A stretch of DNA of 64,000 nucleotides from Rhodocyclaceae bacterium (lineage in GTDB: Bacteria > Pseudomonadota > Gammaproteobacteria > Burkholderiales > Rhodocyclaceae): NCBI GenBank assembly GCA_013791905.1, contig VMSX01000004.1, positions 1-64,000 of the forward strand, in the 5' to 3' direction. Position 1 is the first letter of the stretch. Each line of letters opens with the position of its first letter. Position numbers and translations under genes: made by a program. The notes under the pieces were generated by a model. That model saw only the letters and a list, made by a program, of their open reading frames with translations, searched no databases and was not told where the DNA came from. Below, piece after piece: positions 55,241 to 64,000 of the stretch.

Positions 55241-55827
55241 TCCGCATCAATCTGCTGCCGCACCGGGAGGCGAAGCGCAAGGCGCAGCGCCAGCAATTTT
55301 ATGCCCTCTCTGGTTTGGTATCTGTTTTGGCGGGCGTGATCTGGTTTGCTGGTTTTACCTACATTGACGCCCAGATTGATCGACAATCCGAGAAGAATGT
55401 TTTCCTCAAGAAGGAAATCGCCGAGCTCAACAAGCAGATTGATGAAATCAAGAAACTCAAGGAGCAAACAGAAGCACTGCTGGCCAGAAAGCAGGTGATT
55501 GAGTCATTGCAAGCCAATCGCTCAGAGACGGTGCATCTGTTTAACGAACTTGCCCGGCAATTACCAACCGGGATCTATCTGCGCTCGATCAAACAGGATA
55601 AGCAAAAAATTATCTTGGTCGGCTATGCGCAATCGAATGCCCGTGTTTCGACCCTGATGAATAACCTTGATGCCTCCCCGGTACTGGAGCGACCCGAGCT
55701 TATCCAGATCAAGGCGATTCCGGTTGGCAAGCAGCGCATGAACGAATTTAACCTGAACATCTATTTTTCGCGTCAAACCACCGAGGTCACTAGCAAGGGC
55801 AGCAAAAAACCGGGAGGCACGCCATGA
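55237..55827 (+). CDS. pilN: Type IV pilus assembly protein PilN
   Basis: A 196-residue bitopic protein. The cytoplasmic N-terminus MIRINLLPHREAKRK is the PilM-binding motif. A membrane helix (about 22-42), a coiled coil (LKKEIAELNKQIDEIKKLKE) and a small periplasmic domain follow. With PilO it forms the alignment complex linking the motor to the secretin. Four-base overlaps at both ends show tight coupling. Confidence 0.96.
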   Translation: MIRINLLPHREAKRKAQRQQFYALSGLVSVLAGVIWFAGFTYIDAQIDRQSEKNVFLKKEIAELNKQIDEIKKLKEQTEALLARKQVIESLQANRSETVHLFNELARQLPTGIYLRSIKQDKQKIILVGYAQSNARVSTLMNNLDASPVLERPELIQIKAIPVGKQRMNEFNLNIYFSRQTTEVTSKGSKKPGGTP

Positions 55828-56522
55828 AAAAGCCGAATATGCCCGCGTTGCCCAAAATCGACATTCCCAAAATAGATTTCAGGCAAATCGCCGATGATTT
55901 CAAGACGCTCGACCCCAAAGATCCGGGCGCTTGGCCGTTGGTGCCGCGCATTATCATTCTTTCGGGCATGTTCGTGGGTTTGTTGATGGCGGCGGCCTGG
56001 TTCGGCTGGAACGTGCAGAACGAAGAACTTGAACTTAAGTATCAGGAAGAAATCAAGCTTAAGGATGAGTGGCTCAACAAGAAGAAGCAGGCGGTCAACC
56101 TCGATGAACATATCAATCAACTGGCCGAAATTGAGCGTTCGTTCGGAGCATTGCTCAAGCAGTTGCCGAATGCCGCCGAAATGGAGTCTCTCCTGATCGA
56201 TATCAACCAGGCGGGTTTGGGCCGTGGCCTCCAGTTTGAGCTATTTAAACCAGGCGCAGAAGTTTCGAAGGATTTCTACGCCGAATTGCCAATCACACTG
56301 AACGTGACCGGTTCTTATCATGATTTTGGCGCATTCGCTGGCGACATCGCCAAGCTGTCGCGCATAGTAACCTTGAATGACATTAACGTAGCACCCTCTG
56401 GCAAGTCGGGAGATACCCTGATGCTGGTCGCTACGGCCAAGACCTTTCGCTATCTCGATGAAGTTGAGGTGGCAGAGCAGAAGAGGAAGGAAAGGGAGAA
56501 AGCTAAGGGGGCAAAGAAATGA
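55824..56522 (+). CDS. pilO: Type IV pilus assembly protein PilO
   Basis: A 232-residue bitopic inner-membrane protein with N-terminal cytoplasmic segment, membrane helix (about 42-64), coiled coil (about 65-110) and a ferredoxin-like periplasmic domain with LPNAAEMESLLIDINQAGLG and LPITLNVTGSYHDFGAFAGD. It pairs with PilN and contacts PilP. The Lys-rich tail overlaps the pilP start. Confidence 0.96.
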   Translation: MKKPNMPALPKIDIPKIDFRQIADDFKTLDPKDPGAWPLVPRIIILSGMFVGLLMAAAWFGWNVQNEELELKYQEEIKLKDEWLNKKKQAVNLDEHINQLAEIERSFGALLKQLPNAAEMESLLIDINQAGLGRGLQFELFKPGAEVSKDFYAELPITLNVTGSYHDFGAFAGDIAKLSRIVTLNDINVAPSGKSGDTLMLVATAKTFRYLDEVEVAEQKRKEREKAKGAKK

Positions 56523-57067
56523 GAGCCTTAAGCTTCTTCTCCGTCTTGATACTCATGCTGTCAGGCTGTGGCGAGAGCCAGCATGATGACATCAAGCAGT
56601 GGATGGTTGAATCTTCGCGCGAACTGCGTGGGCAAGTATTGCCATTACCCGAATTAAGACCCTTCCCAATTGTTTCCTACGAGGCACATGACCAGATAGA
56701 TCCTTTCAGCCCGAATCGCGTTGAGCCTGAAAGAAAAGGTGGTGGCGGGGGCGCAAAGCCTGATTTTGACCGTCCGCGGGAGCAACTGGAGAGTTTTCCG
56801 CTTGAATCCATTCAGTTCATTGGCGTCGTCAGCAACACCAAGAGCAAAGTTAAACATGCGCTGGTGCAAGCCAACGGGGTTGTTTACCAGGCAAGTAAAG
56901 GAAGCTATATGGGCCAAAACTTTGGCCGCATCAACGAGGTGACCGACATCGAGATCATCCTCAAGGAAATAGTACAAGATCCAAGTGGCCAGACTACCGA
57001 TTGGGTGGAACGGCGGATGACCCTTCAATTGCAGGAAGGGGCGCAAGGCAAGGAGGGCGGCAAATGA
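56519..57067 (+). CDS. pilP: Type IV pilus assembly lipoprotein PilP
   Basis: A 182-residue lipoprotein with lipobox LSGC (Cys about 17), an unstructured linker, and the PilP domain beginning LESFPLESIQFIGVVSNTKS and continuing VYQASKGSYMGQNFGRINEV. It joins the PilNO platform to the PilQ secretin. It overlaps pilQ by four bases. Confidence 0.96.
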   Translation: MRALSFFSVLILMLSGCGESQHDDIKQWMVESSRELRGQVLPLPELRPFPIVSYEAHDQIDPFSPNRVEPERKGGGGGAKPDFDRPREQLESFPLESIQFIGVVSNTKSKVKHALVQANGVVYQASKGSYMGQNFGRINEVTDIEIILKEIVQDPSGQTTDWVERRMTLQLQEGAQGKEGGK

Positions 57068-59292
57068 AATTCGGGCGTATTTTGGTTTGTATTGCTGCGC
57101 TGCTGGCGAGCATTCCTGTGGTTCTGGCTCAAAATAGCCAGAGCACTCCTGGCGCTAAGCCTAATGTCATTGAAAGTCTTGCGGTCAGCAAAACAGGCGG
57201 CAACACAGTTCTGAAAATCAGTTTGCGCGAGGCGCTGACTGCTGCACCAGCAAACTTTGTTATTGCGAATCCTGCGCGGATAGTCTTTGATTTTCCTTCG
57301 ACCGAGAATGGGTTGGGTTACAACAACAAGACGATCAATGAAGGTGGTTTGCGCAGCTTCAGTCTTGTTCAGGCGGGTGATCGGTCGAGACTCGTGCTGA
57401 ACCTTGACAAAATATCCCGGTTTGAGGCGCGCCAAGAGGCTAAGTTCCTGCTCATCACACTTCTCGACGAAGGAACGGTGGGGGGGGGGGCTTCCACTGT
57501 GCAGCATTTTTCGCCTAGCGGCAGGGACGCGGCAAACAGCGTGCGTGACATTCAATTTCGCCGAAACAAGGATGGCGCGGGTGTTGTGCTCGTTGACCTG
57601 TCATCAAGCGATGTCGGCGTAGATGTGAGGCAAAAAGGCGCGAATCTGCTGCTTTCATTCAAGAAAACCAGACTCCCCGACCCGCTCCGCCGGCGCCTTG
57701 ACGTAGTTGACTTTGCCACACCGGTGACGGCAGTCAATACCAAAACCGAAGGCGAAGATGTCAGTATTGAAATCGTACCGCGTGGATTGTGGGAACACAC
57801 CGCCTATCAGAGCGATCGCCAGTTCATTGTTGAAGTACGGCCGGTCAAGGAGGATGCAAACAAGCTTTTCCAAGGTTCTCGAAAAGGCTATCAGGGCGAT
57901 GCAATTTCACTGAATTTCCAAAACATACCATTGCGTGAACTGCTGCATGTTTTTGCTGACATTACCAATTTCAATATTGTCGTCAGTGACTCGGTGACCG
58001 GGAATGTTTCTCTGCGCTTGAATGATGTGCCTTGGGACCAGGCTCTGGAAATCGTCTTGCAGCAAAAGAATCTGGCTATGCGTAAAAACGGTGGTGTGAT
58101 CTGGATTGCACCGCAAGATGAGTTGGCGGCGCGCGATGACCAGTTGGTCAAGTCGCGCGAATCTGCTTTTGCAGCTGACCCGCCTCGGCTTGAGCTGTTT
58201 CAGCTGAATTACATGAAGGCTGAGGATTTTGTCGCGATGATCTCCGTGGGTGCATCTTCGGGAGGCGGCACTGAAAAAACGGGGTTAAAAGCCGCCTCAA
58301 ATTTCCTGTCGCCGATTGGCAACGTCACGATAGATAAAAGAACCAATCAGGTATTCATCTACGATATACCGACCAAGCTGGAGTTAATTGGCACATTGCT
58401 GAAGCAAATAGACCGTCCGGTGCGACAGGTGCTGATTGAGGCAAGAATTGTCGAGGCCGACACCAATTTCTCCAAGCAGTTGGGCGTCAGGCTGGGGGGG
58501 CATGACCATCAGGGGATGAATGTCGGCCACTCAGTACTGGGCCAGGATGGACTGCGGTTTGGCTTGGCCGCGTCAACAAGAGATGCCTACGCCCACTTGC
58601 CTGATTTTGGTTACCCTGCAACTACGTACATTACCGGGGGTGGATCTGGAACTCCAGGGACTGCTAATAGGGAAGTGCCCGCTCCGATAGTATTGGCTGA
58701 TAGTCAATTTTCCAATAATCCTATTACAGGCAATCCTGCTGGCCAGTTTGCCCTGACGCTCTTCAATAGTGCAAAAACGCAGTTGCTGACACTGGAGTTA
58801 CAAGCACTTGAAGCCGATGGCAAAGGCAAAACAATCTCCAGCCCGCGGATCATGACCATGGATCAGATGGAGGCGACAATCCAGCAGGGCGTTAGGGTTC
58901 CTTACCTGGTTGCTTCGCCATCTGGGGCGACTTCGGTTGCCTGGCAGGATGCGAATCTGTCCTTGAAGGTCAAGCCACACATTACCCCGGACGGGCGCGT
59001 GATGATGAAGCTGATGATTACCAAAAATGCGCTTGGACTGCGGGATACGGCAGGGTACACAATCAAGACCAAAGAAGTTAACTCGGATGTTTTGGTTGAG
59101 AATGGTGGGACTATCGTGATCGGCGGAATATTCGAGCAGGAAGAGCTTGAAAACACAACCAGAGTGCCATTTCTTGGCGATCTTCCTTATGTCGGGTTTT
59201 TGTTCAAGACAAAACAGAAATCTGATAGAAGGATCGAGTTGTTAATCATGATCACCCCAAAAATTATGGACGATGCCGTTGCTCTGAAGTGA
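57064..59292 (+). CDS. pilQ: Type IV pilus secretin PilQ
   Basis: A 742-residue outer-membrane secretin. It has a signal peptide (about 1-22, ending VLA), AMIN domains that bind peptidoglycan (about 35-270), an STN/N0 domain (ISLNFQNIPLRELLHVFADI), an N1 domain and the secretin core (about 460-735) ending RIELLIMITPKIM. Residues 139-142 are encoded across an 11-G tract (57480-57490), in the linker after the first AMIN domain. Start ATG 57064 overlaps the pilP stop. Confidence 0.96.
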   Translation: MKFGRILVCIAALLASIPVVLAQNSQSTPGAKPNVIESLAVSKTGGNTVLKISLREALTAAPANFVIANPARIVFDFPSTENGLGYNNKTINEGGLRSFSLVQAGDRSRLVLNLDKISRFEARQEAKFLLITLLDEGTVGGGASTVQHFSPSGRDAANSVRDIQFRRNKDGAGVVLVDLSSSDVGVDVRQKGANLLLSFKKTRLPDPLRRRLDVVDFATPVTAVNTKTEGEDVSIEIVPRGLWEHTAYQSDRQFIVEVRPVKEDANKLFQGSRKGYQGDAISLNFQNIPLRELLHVFADITNFNIVVSDSVTGNVSLRLNDVPWDQALEIVLQQKNLAMRKNGGVIWIAPQDELAARDDQLVKSRESAFAADPPRLELFQLNYMKAEDFVAMISVGASSGGGTEKTGLKAASNFLSPIGNVTIDKRTNQVFIYDIPTKLELIGTLLKQIDRPVRQVLIEARIVEADTNFSKQLGVRLGGHDHQGMNVGHSVLGQDGLRFGLAASTRDAYAHLPDFGYPATTYITGGGSGTPGTANREVPAPIVLADSQFSNNPITGNPAGQFALTLFNSAKTQLLTLELQALEADGKGKTISSPRIMTMDQMEATIQQGVRVPYLVASPSGATSVAWQDANLSLKVKPHITPDGRVMMKLMITKNALGLRDTAGYTIKTKEVNSDVLVENGGTIVIGGIFEQEELENTTRVPFLGDLPYVGFLFKTKQKSDRRIELLIMITPKIMDDAVALK
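57480..57490 (+). repeat. Homopolymer of 11 G inside pilQ
   Basis: GTG-GGG-GGG-GGG-GCT encodes Val-Gly-Gly-Gly-Ala. As written the frame is open throughout. Gain or loss of one G would shift pilQ out of frame. Confidence 0.95.
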
Positions 59293-59349
59293 CGTTTGCC
59301 GCGAAGGCACGGATACTGTTGGCGCCGATTGGTATAGGGTAGATTTGTA

Positions 59350-59871
59350 TTGAGGCGGAATTCGATATACCTTGTTGGCATGATGGGCGCCGGCAAGACG
59401 ACTGTGGGAAGGCGGCTGTCCAGATCAATCGGCTGGCAGTTTGTTGACCTTGACCAACACATCGAAGATGTCACCGGAGTTTCGGTTGCGACAATTTTCG
59501 AGATCGAGGGCGAGTCGGGTTTCCGTCAGCGCGAGGCGCTGGCCCTGCAACAGTTGGCGTCTGTCCGAAACATGGTTGTTGCCACAGGCGGTGGTGTGGT
59601 GCTGAATCCCATGAACAGAACGCGAATGGCCGCCACGGGCATCGTCGTGTATCTTCGTGCAGCGCCCGAGTTGTTGAACGAGCGGACGCGTCACGACAAA
59701 AGCCGGCCCTTGCTGCAAGTGGCGAATCCTCTGGCCCGAATCAGCAGTCTGGTCGAGAAGCGCGACCCGCTCTATCGGGAAGTGGCGGACATCATCATTG
59801 AATCAAGTGCCGGGTTGAGCAGTGCAGTTAACTCAATCAGCAACGCACTTAAAACCGTATGCCTACATTGA
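59350..59871 (+). CDS. aroK: Shikimate kinase AroK
   Basis: A 173-residue enzyme phosphorylating shikimate. The P-loop is [15 protein letters not shown] (from residue 10), followed by [13 protein letters not shown] with the substrate Asp, [13 protein letters not shown] and the [12 protein letters not shown] loop. TTG at 59350 gives the standard [13 protein letters not shown] start; no better start is visible. It overlaps aroB by 13 bases and follows pilQ by 57 bases, the classic pilMNOPQ-aroKB order. Confidence 0.96.
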   Translation: MRRNSIYLVGMMGAGKTTVGRRLSRSIGWQFVDLDQHIEDVTGVSVATIFEIEGESGFRQREALALQQLASVRNMVVATGGGVVLNPMNRTRMAATGIVVYLRAAPELLNERTRHDKSRPLLQVANPLARISSLVEKRDPLYREVADIIIESSAGLSSAVNSISNALKTVCLH

Positions 59872-60953
59872 ATGTCAACTTGGGTGCGCGCACCTACCCG
59901 ATCCACATCGGCCCTGATCTTCTCTCGCCGTCATCAGGGATTCCGCTGAGTTCCTTTGTCGAGCGGCAGGTCGCGATTGTGACAAATGAGGTGGTGGCAC
60001 CCCTCTACTTGGCGCGGCTCTCCCAGCCACTGAAGGAGGCTGGAATACTCGTCAGCGAAATTATTCTGCCCGATGGAGAGTCCCACAAGAACTGGAAGTC
60101 TCTCAACCACATTTATGACCGTCTGCTCGCCGAACGCTGTGACCGAACCACCTCGATCATTGCTCTGGGCGGTGGCGTCGTAGGAGACTTGGCAGGCTTT
60201 GCGGCCGCGACCTACCAGCGCGGTGTCCCCTTCATTCAGGTGCCAACCACTTTGCTGGCACAGGTCGATTCTTCTGTGGGCGGAAAAACCGGCATCAATC
60301 ACCCGCGCGGCAAGAACATGGTCGGTGCGTTCTGGCAACCACGGCTGGTGCTCGCCGATACCGATACCCTGAATACCTTGCCGGACCGTGAGTTGTCTGC
60401 TGGTCTGGCCGAGGTCATCAAGTATGGCTTGATCCGCGACCTGCCTTTTCTTGAGTGGCTGGAAGCCAACATGGTCAAGCTCATGGCGCGCGATTCGGCT
60501 GCGCTGTCTTATGCCATCGAACGCTCCTGCATCAATAAGGCGGCAGTGGTGGCGGGAGACGAACTGGAAACTGCAAAACAGGGCGGACGGGCTTTGCTGA
60601 ATCTGGGGCATACCTTTGGCCACGCCATTGAAACCGGCATGGGGTATGGTGTGTGGCTGCATGGCGAGGCGGTCGCGGCAGGGACGATGATGGCGGTTGA
60701 GCTCTCGCGGCGACTGGGTTGGCTCTCCGATGCCAATGTCGAGCGCGTGCAGCATCTGTTTGAGCAGGCCAGATTGCCGGTGCGCGGCCCGGTGCTGGGA
60801 TCTCTGCGCTATCTCGATCTGATGGGCCACGACAAGAAAGTCATTGCGGGGCGGTTGCGTCTGGTACTGCTCAGGCAACTGGGCAATGCGGTTACCTGGG
60901 CGGATGCGTCGCAAGTGGAAATTCGTGCCGCAATCGACGCTTGCTGTGAGTGA
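59859..60953 (+). CDS. aroB: 3-dehydroquinate synthase AroB
   Basis: A 364-residue NAD- and metal-dependent enzyme of the shikimate pathway. It has [19 protein letters not shown], the NAD site [40 protein letters not shown] and the metal-binding [18 protein letters not shown]. Its stop overlaps the start of the downstream dGTPase-like gene. Confidence 0.97.
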   Translation: MPTLNVNLGARTYPIHIGPDLLSPSSGIPLSSFVERQVAIVTNEVVAPLYLARLSQPLKEAGILVSEIILPDGESHKNWKSLNHIYDRLLAERCDRTTSIIALGGGVVGDLAGFAAATYQRGVPFIQVPTTLLAQVDSSVGGKTGINHPRGKNMVGAFWQPRLVLADTDTLNTLPDRELSAGLAEVIKYGLIRDLPFLEWLEANMVKLMARDSAALSYAIERSCINKAAVVAGDELETAKQGGRALLNLGHTFGHAIETGMGYGVWLHGEAVAAGTMMAVELSRRLGWLSDANVERVQHLFEQARLPVRGPVLGSLRYLDLMGHDKKVIAGRLRLVLLRQLGNAVTWADASQVEIRAAIDACCE

Positions 60954-62070
60954 GTTGGCGACCTACGCAGTCAGTGAGGTGACGTCGTGCGGGCGGGTGC
61001 ATGCCGAGCCGCGACCCAAGGCGCGCGGCGAGTTTCAGCGTGACCGTGATCGAATCGTGCATTCCACTGCCTTCAGGCGACTGGAATACAAGACGCAGGT
61101 TTTCGTTAACCATGAAGGCGACCTGTTTCGCACCCGGTTGACGCACTCGATTGAAGTTGCCCAGATTGCCCGCTCGATTGCCCGGGCGTTAGGGCTCAAC
61201 GATGACCTGACCGAGGCAATCGCCCTCGCACATGACCTTGGGCACACCCCTTTTGGCCATGCCGGCCAGGATGCGCTGAACGAGTGCATGGCAGATCATG
61301 GCGGCTTCGAGCACAACCTCCAGTCATTGCGCATTGTCGACCGTCTGGAGGAGCGTTACGGTGCCTTTGATGGGTTGAACCTGATGTTCGAAACGCGCGC
61401 GGGTATTCTCAAACATTGTGCGCCGGCCACCGCGCGGGAGTTGGGCGAACTCGGACGCCGTTTCCTTGATGATCGCTGTCCCTCGCTCGAAGCGCAGGTC
61501 TGCAATCTTGCCGATGAAGTCGCCTACAACAACCACGATGTAGACGACGGCTTGCGTTCCGGTTTGATCACCCTCGACCAGTTGGAGAAGATCAGCCTGT
61601 TTGCGCGACATTCAACAGAAGCGCGCGACGAATTTCCCCTGCTGATCGGCAGGCGCCTGATTCATGAAACGGTGCGGCGCATGATTGATGCGCAGGTGAC
61701 CGATTTGCTGGCGGAAACCCAAAGCAGAGTTGAGGCGAAAGGAATTAAAACACTTGCCGATGTTGAGCGGGCGCCGCCTCTAGTCGGGTTTTCCACCGCG
61801 ATGCGTGAGGAAAATCGGGAACTTAAAACATTTCTGCGCACAGAGCTGTATCGCCACTATCAGGTAGTGCGCATGACCAACAAGGCGCGCCGGGTAATTC
61901 GCGATCTGTTCGCTGCTTTTTTGTCCGAGCCCAGACTGCTACCGCCCCAATATCAAGCGAGTGGCGAACTGGAAGGGATGCCACGAGTTATCGCCGACTA
62001 CATTGCCGGCATGACCGACCGTTATGCCGTGAAAGAGCATCGGCGGATTTTCACTGTCGGGGAACCATAG
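60946..62070 (+). CDS. dgt: dGTP triphosphohydrolase-like HD protein (Dgt family)
   Basis: A 374-residue HD-domain phosphohydrolase. It has SEFQRDRDR-type N-terminus ([20 protein letters not shown]), the first metal His in [14 protein letters not shown] and the HD pair in [34 protein letters not shown] is also present. Family members hydrolyse dNTPs to deoxynucleosides. GTG 60946, overlapping aroB by eight bases, is the likely start. The aroK-aroB-dgt-gltB order is common in this group. Confidence 0.9.
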   Translation: MSELATYAVSEVTSCGRVHAEPRPKARGEFQRDRDRIVHSTAFRRLEYKTQVFVNHEGDLFRTRLTHSIEVAQIARSIARALGLNDDLTEAIALAHDLGHTPFGHAGQDALNECMADHGGFEHNLQSLRIVDRLEERYGAFDGLNLMFETRAGILKHCAPATARELGELGRRFLDDRCPSLEAQVCNLADEVAYNNHDVDDGLRSGLITLDQLEKISLFARHSTEARDEFPLLIGRRLIHETVRRMIDAQVTDLLAETQSRVEAKGIKTLADVERAPPLVGFSTAMREENRELKTFLRTELYRHYQVVRMTNKARRVIRDLFAAFLSEPRLLPPQYQASGELEGMPRVIADYIAGMTDRYAVKEHRRIFTVGEP

Positions 62071-62214
62071 GCCGGTTCCCAAGCAATACCACTGAAACCA
62101 AATATTAGTGGCGGTCATGCTGGCGCTGTTCGGCCGTGCTGTCGCTGGAATAATCCACGCAACCTTCCCATAACCAACTGAATAGCCTGATTAGTTTGAT
62201 GTACGGCAAGGGTA

Positions 62215-62243
62215 TTGAGCCGTAGGGTGAATCCGGGTATATT
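62215..62243 (+). promoter_or_regulatory. Candidate sigma-70 promoter of gltB
   Basis: TTGAGC (62215-62220), 17 bases, TATATT (62238-62243). Expected start near 62250. The preceding part of the gap, 62071-62214, shows no gene or clear hairpin. Confidence 0.55.
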
Positions 62244-62270
62244 TTACGCCCCGCTTTTGACATCCTGTGT

Positions 62271-62301
62271 GCCGGGTTGGCAGGTTGCCCCCGGCCTTTT
62301 T
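62271..62301 (+). terminator. Intrinsic terminator in the gltB leader
   Basis: GCCGGGTTGGCA pairs with TGCCCCCGGC around a short loop, followed by CTTTTT. It lies downstream of the candidate promoter and 26 bases before the gltB ATG, so it is either an attenuator or the end of the dgt transcript. Confidence 0.65.
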
Positions 62302-62327
62302 GTCTGCCGCATTGCCAGGAATAAAAT

Positions 62328-64000
62328 ATGGAATACCCCAGCCAACAGGGTCTTTATGATCCTGCCTTCGAGCACGACGCCTGCGGTGTCGGCTTTATTG
62401 CTCACATCAAGAATCAGAAGAGCCATGCCATCGTCGAGCAGGGCCTGCAGATTCTCAAGAATCTCGAGCATCGCGGCGCCACCGGCTACGATCCGCTGCT
62501 GGGTGACGGTGCCGGCATCCTGATCCAGATTCCGGACCGCTTCTACCATGTGGAAATGGCACGCCAGGGGATCGAGCTGCCGCCGGCGGGTGAATATGGT
62601 GTTGGCATGATGTTCCTGCCGCAGAGCGATGCCAGTCGCCGCGCCTGCGAGGCAGCGATCGAACGCACGATCCGCTATGAGGGCCTGAAACTGATCGGTT
62701 GGCGCGACGTGCCCCGCGACAATTCCGGACTCGCCCAGGCAGCGCAAGACCGCGAGCCGGTCATCCGGCAGGTCTTCGTCGGCTGGGGTCAGACCGTCCG
62801 TCCGGGTGCGCTTGATACCGACGCCCTCGAGCGCAAGCTTTACATCATTCGCAAGGCGTCCGGCCATGCCATTCAGGCGCTCAAGCTGCCGGATGTCAAA
62901 ATGTTCTATGTGCCTTCCATGTCGGCGCGCACGGTGGTTTACAAGGGCATGCTGTTGGCAAATCAGGTGGGTGAGTACTACCTCGATTTGCAGGACGAGC
63001 GCGTAGACTCGGCTCTGGCCCTGGTGCACCAGCGCTTTTCGACCAATACCTTCCCGACCTGGGATCTCGCTCACCCCTTCCGCCTGATCGCCCACAATGG
63101 CGAAATCAACACGCTGCGCGGCAACGTCAACTGGATTCGTGCCCGCGAGAATGGCATCTCATCGAAGGTGCTTGGCGACGACCTGGAAAAAATCTGGCCG
63201 CTGATCTATGACGGCCAGTCGGATTCAGCCTCGTTCGACAATGCGCTCGAGCTGCTGCTGATGGGCGGCTATAGCCTGGCGCATGCCATGATGACGCTGA
63301 TTCCAGAGGCTTGGGCCGGCAACCCGTTGATGGATGAGGAGCGGCGCGCCTTCTACGAATACCACATGGCGCTGATGGAACCGTGGGACGGTCCTGCCGC
63401 AGTGGCGTTCACCGATGGCCGCCAGATCGGCGCGACACTCGACAGAAATGGCTTGCGGCCCGCCCGCTATCTGATTACCGATGACGACCTGGTGGTGATG
63501 GCCTCGGAGATTGGTGTGCTGCCAATCCCCGAAGAGCGGGTCGTCAAGAAGTGGCGCCTGCAACCGGGCAAGATGTTCCTGATCGACCTTGAGCAGGGCC
63601 GCATCATCGACGACGCGGATCTCAAGCGCGAACTGGCGACCGCCAAACCGTACCGCGAGTGGATTGAAAAGTCCCGCTATTTTGTCGATGAACTGCCGGA
63701 GGTGACGAGCCTCGACACCCTTGCCGCACCACTTTTCAATCTCCAGCAGGCCTTCGGTTATACGCAGGAGGATTTCAAGTTCATCATCGAACCGATGGTG
63801 ACGCGGGGTGAAGAAGCCACCGGCTCGATGGGCAACGACAGCCCGCTGACGGTTCTGTCCGACCGCAGCAAGCCGTTCTTCAACTATTTCAAGCAGATGT
63901 TCGCCCAGGTGACCAATCCGCCGATCGACCCGATCCGCGAGGAAATCGTCATGTCGCTGATTTCGCTGGTCAGCCCTAACCCCAACCTGCTGGGCATTGA
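62328..64000 (+). CDS. gltB: Glutamate synthase (NADPH) large subunit GltB, 5' part
   Basis: The reading frame stays open to the window's right edge (557 codons seen of about 1,500 expected). Residue C19 in EHDACGVGFIAHIKN is the amidotransferase nucleophile, exposed after propeptide removal. HQRFSTNTFPTWDLAHPFRL, the IAHNGEINTLRGN motif and DRNGLRPARY identify the class II glutaminase domain. The following IREEIVMSLISLVSP starts the central domain. AGGA lies seven bases before ATG 62328. It supplies glutamate from glutamine and 2-oxoglutarate. Confidence 0.97.
   Translation, partial: MEYPSQQGLYDPAFEHDACGVGFIAHIKNQKSHAIVEQGLQILKNLEHRGATGYDPLLGDGAGILIQIPDRFYHVEMARQGIELPPAGEYGVGMMFLPQSDASRRACEAAIERTIRYEGLKLIGWRDVPRDNSGLAQAAQDREPVIRQVFVGWGQTVRPGALDTDALERKLYIIRKASGHAIQALKLPDVKMFYVPSMSARTVVYKGMLLANQVGEYYLDLQDERVDSALALVHQRFSTNTFPTWDLAHPFRLIAHNGEINTLRGNVNWIRARENGISSKVLGDDLEKIWPLIYDGQSDSASFDNALELLLMGGYSLAHAMMTLIPEAWAGNPLMDEERRAFYEYHMALMEPWDGPAAVAFTDGRQIGATLDRNGLRPARYLITDDDLVVMASEIGVLPIPEERVVKKWRLQPGKMFLIDLEQGRIIDDADLKRELATAKPYREWIEKSRYFVDELPEVTSLDTLAAPLFNLQQAFGYTQEDFKFIIEPMVTRGEEATGSMGNDSPLTVLSDRSKPFFNYFKQMFAQVTNPPIDPIREEIVMSLISLVSPNPNLLGI

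Overview
This 64 kb window is a GC-rich, gene-dense bacterial chromosome segment of betaproteobacterial type. The best guess is the Rhodocyclales or a close relative. That rests on gene order (ruvCAB with ybgC-tolQRAB-pal-cpoB-queEC, metK-ahcY-metF, dapF-DUF484-xerC, pilMNOPQ-aroKB-dgt-gltB) and protein style, not on any database search. The content is mostly housekeeping. No prophage, insertion sequence or CRISPR array was seen.

Layout. 1-310: the 3' end of a 5S rRNA, two intrinsic terminators, and tRNA-Lys(UUU) on the minus strand. 435-11879, all minus: a long gene string running from yebC through an EamA transporter, ruvC, ruvA, a PerM-type permease, ruvB, ybgC, tolQRAB, pal, cpoB, queE and queC (recombination, envelope constriction, queuosine). 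12146-20492: a class III nucleotide cyclase, a HerA-like DUF853 ATPase, an EamA transporter, and a three-gene TonB receptor / periplasmic binding protein / diguanylate cyclase unit. 20684-24571, minus: the methyl cycle (metF, a tlyA remnant, ahcY behind an SAH riboswitch, metK behind a structured leader). 24762-31541, plus: two lipid A-type acyltransferases, a haloacid dehalogenase, dapF, DUF484, xerC, rlmI. 31677-31845: a candidate sigma-54-driven small RNA. 31920-39785: a divergent zinc-acquisition locus around one palindromic Zur box (ZIP, ZrgA, ABC ATPase, FtsX-type permease and DUF3299 leftward; zur, a DUF2946-like protein, an outer-membrane protein, znuA and znuB rightward). 39884-45137: hslVU, an AEC permease, and an orphan PilB/GspE-like ATPase. 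45463-53952: an RND pump and its adaptor, lysA, lptM, cyaY, mrcA. 54161-64000: pilMNOPQ, aroK, aroB, dgt, and the first 1,673 bases of gltB behind a possible attenuator.

The strongest unexplained signal is a family of short interspersed repeats with about 14 full or partial copies. The short form (about 23 bp, core GTCGGCGCTGGCGGGACGGC) looks like a long form (about 48 bp) from which an internal hairpin has been cleanly removed. Copies lie between genes and also inside ruvA, tolA, the DUF853 ATPase, the tlyA remnant, znuB, the DUF2946-like gene, hslU and lysA. There they add a short Gly/Ala- or Pro-rich peptide without breaking the frame. Other items worth following are the candidate small RNA, an 11-G tract inside pilQ, the truncated tlyA, a zinc ABC system with no ATPase gene, and a 113-bp tandem duplication that repeats a ribosome binding site plus ATG.

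All calls come from reading the sequence and recalled family knowledge. No alignment, search or folding program was run.
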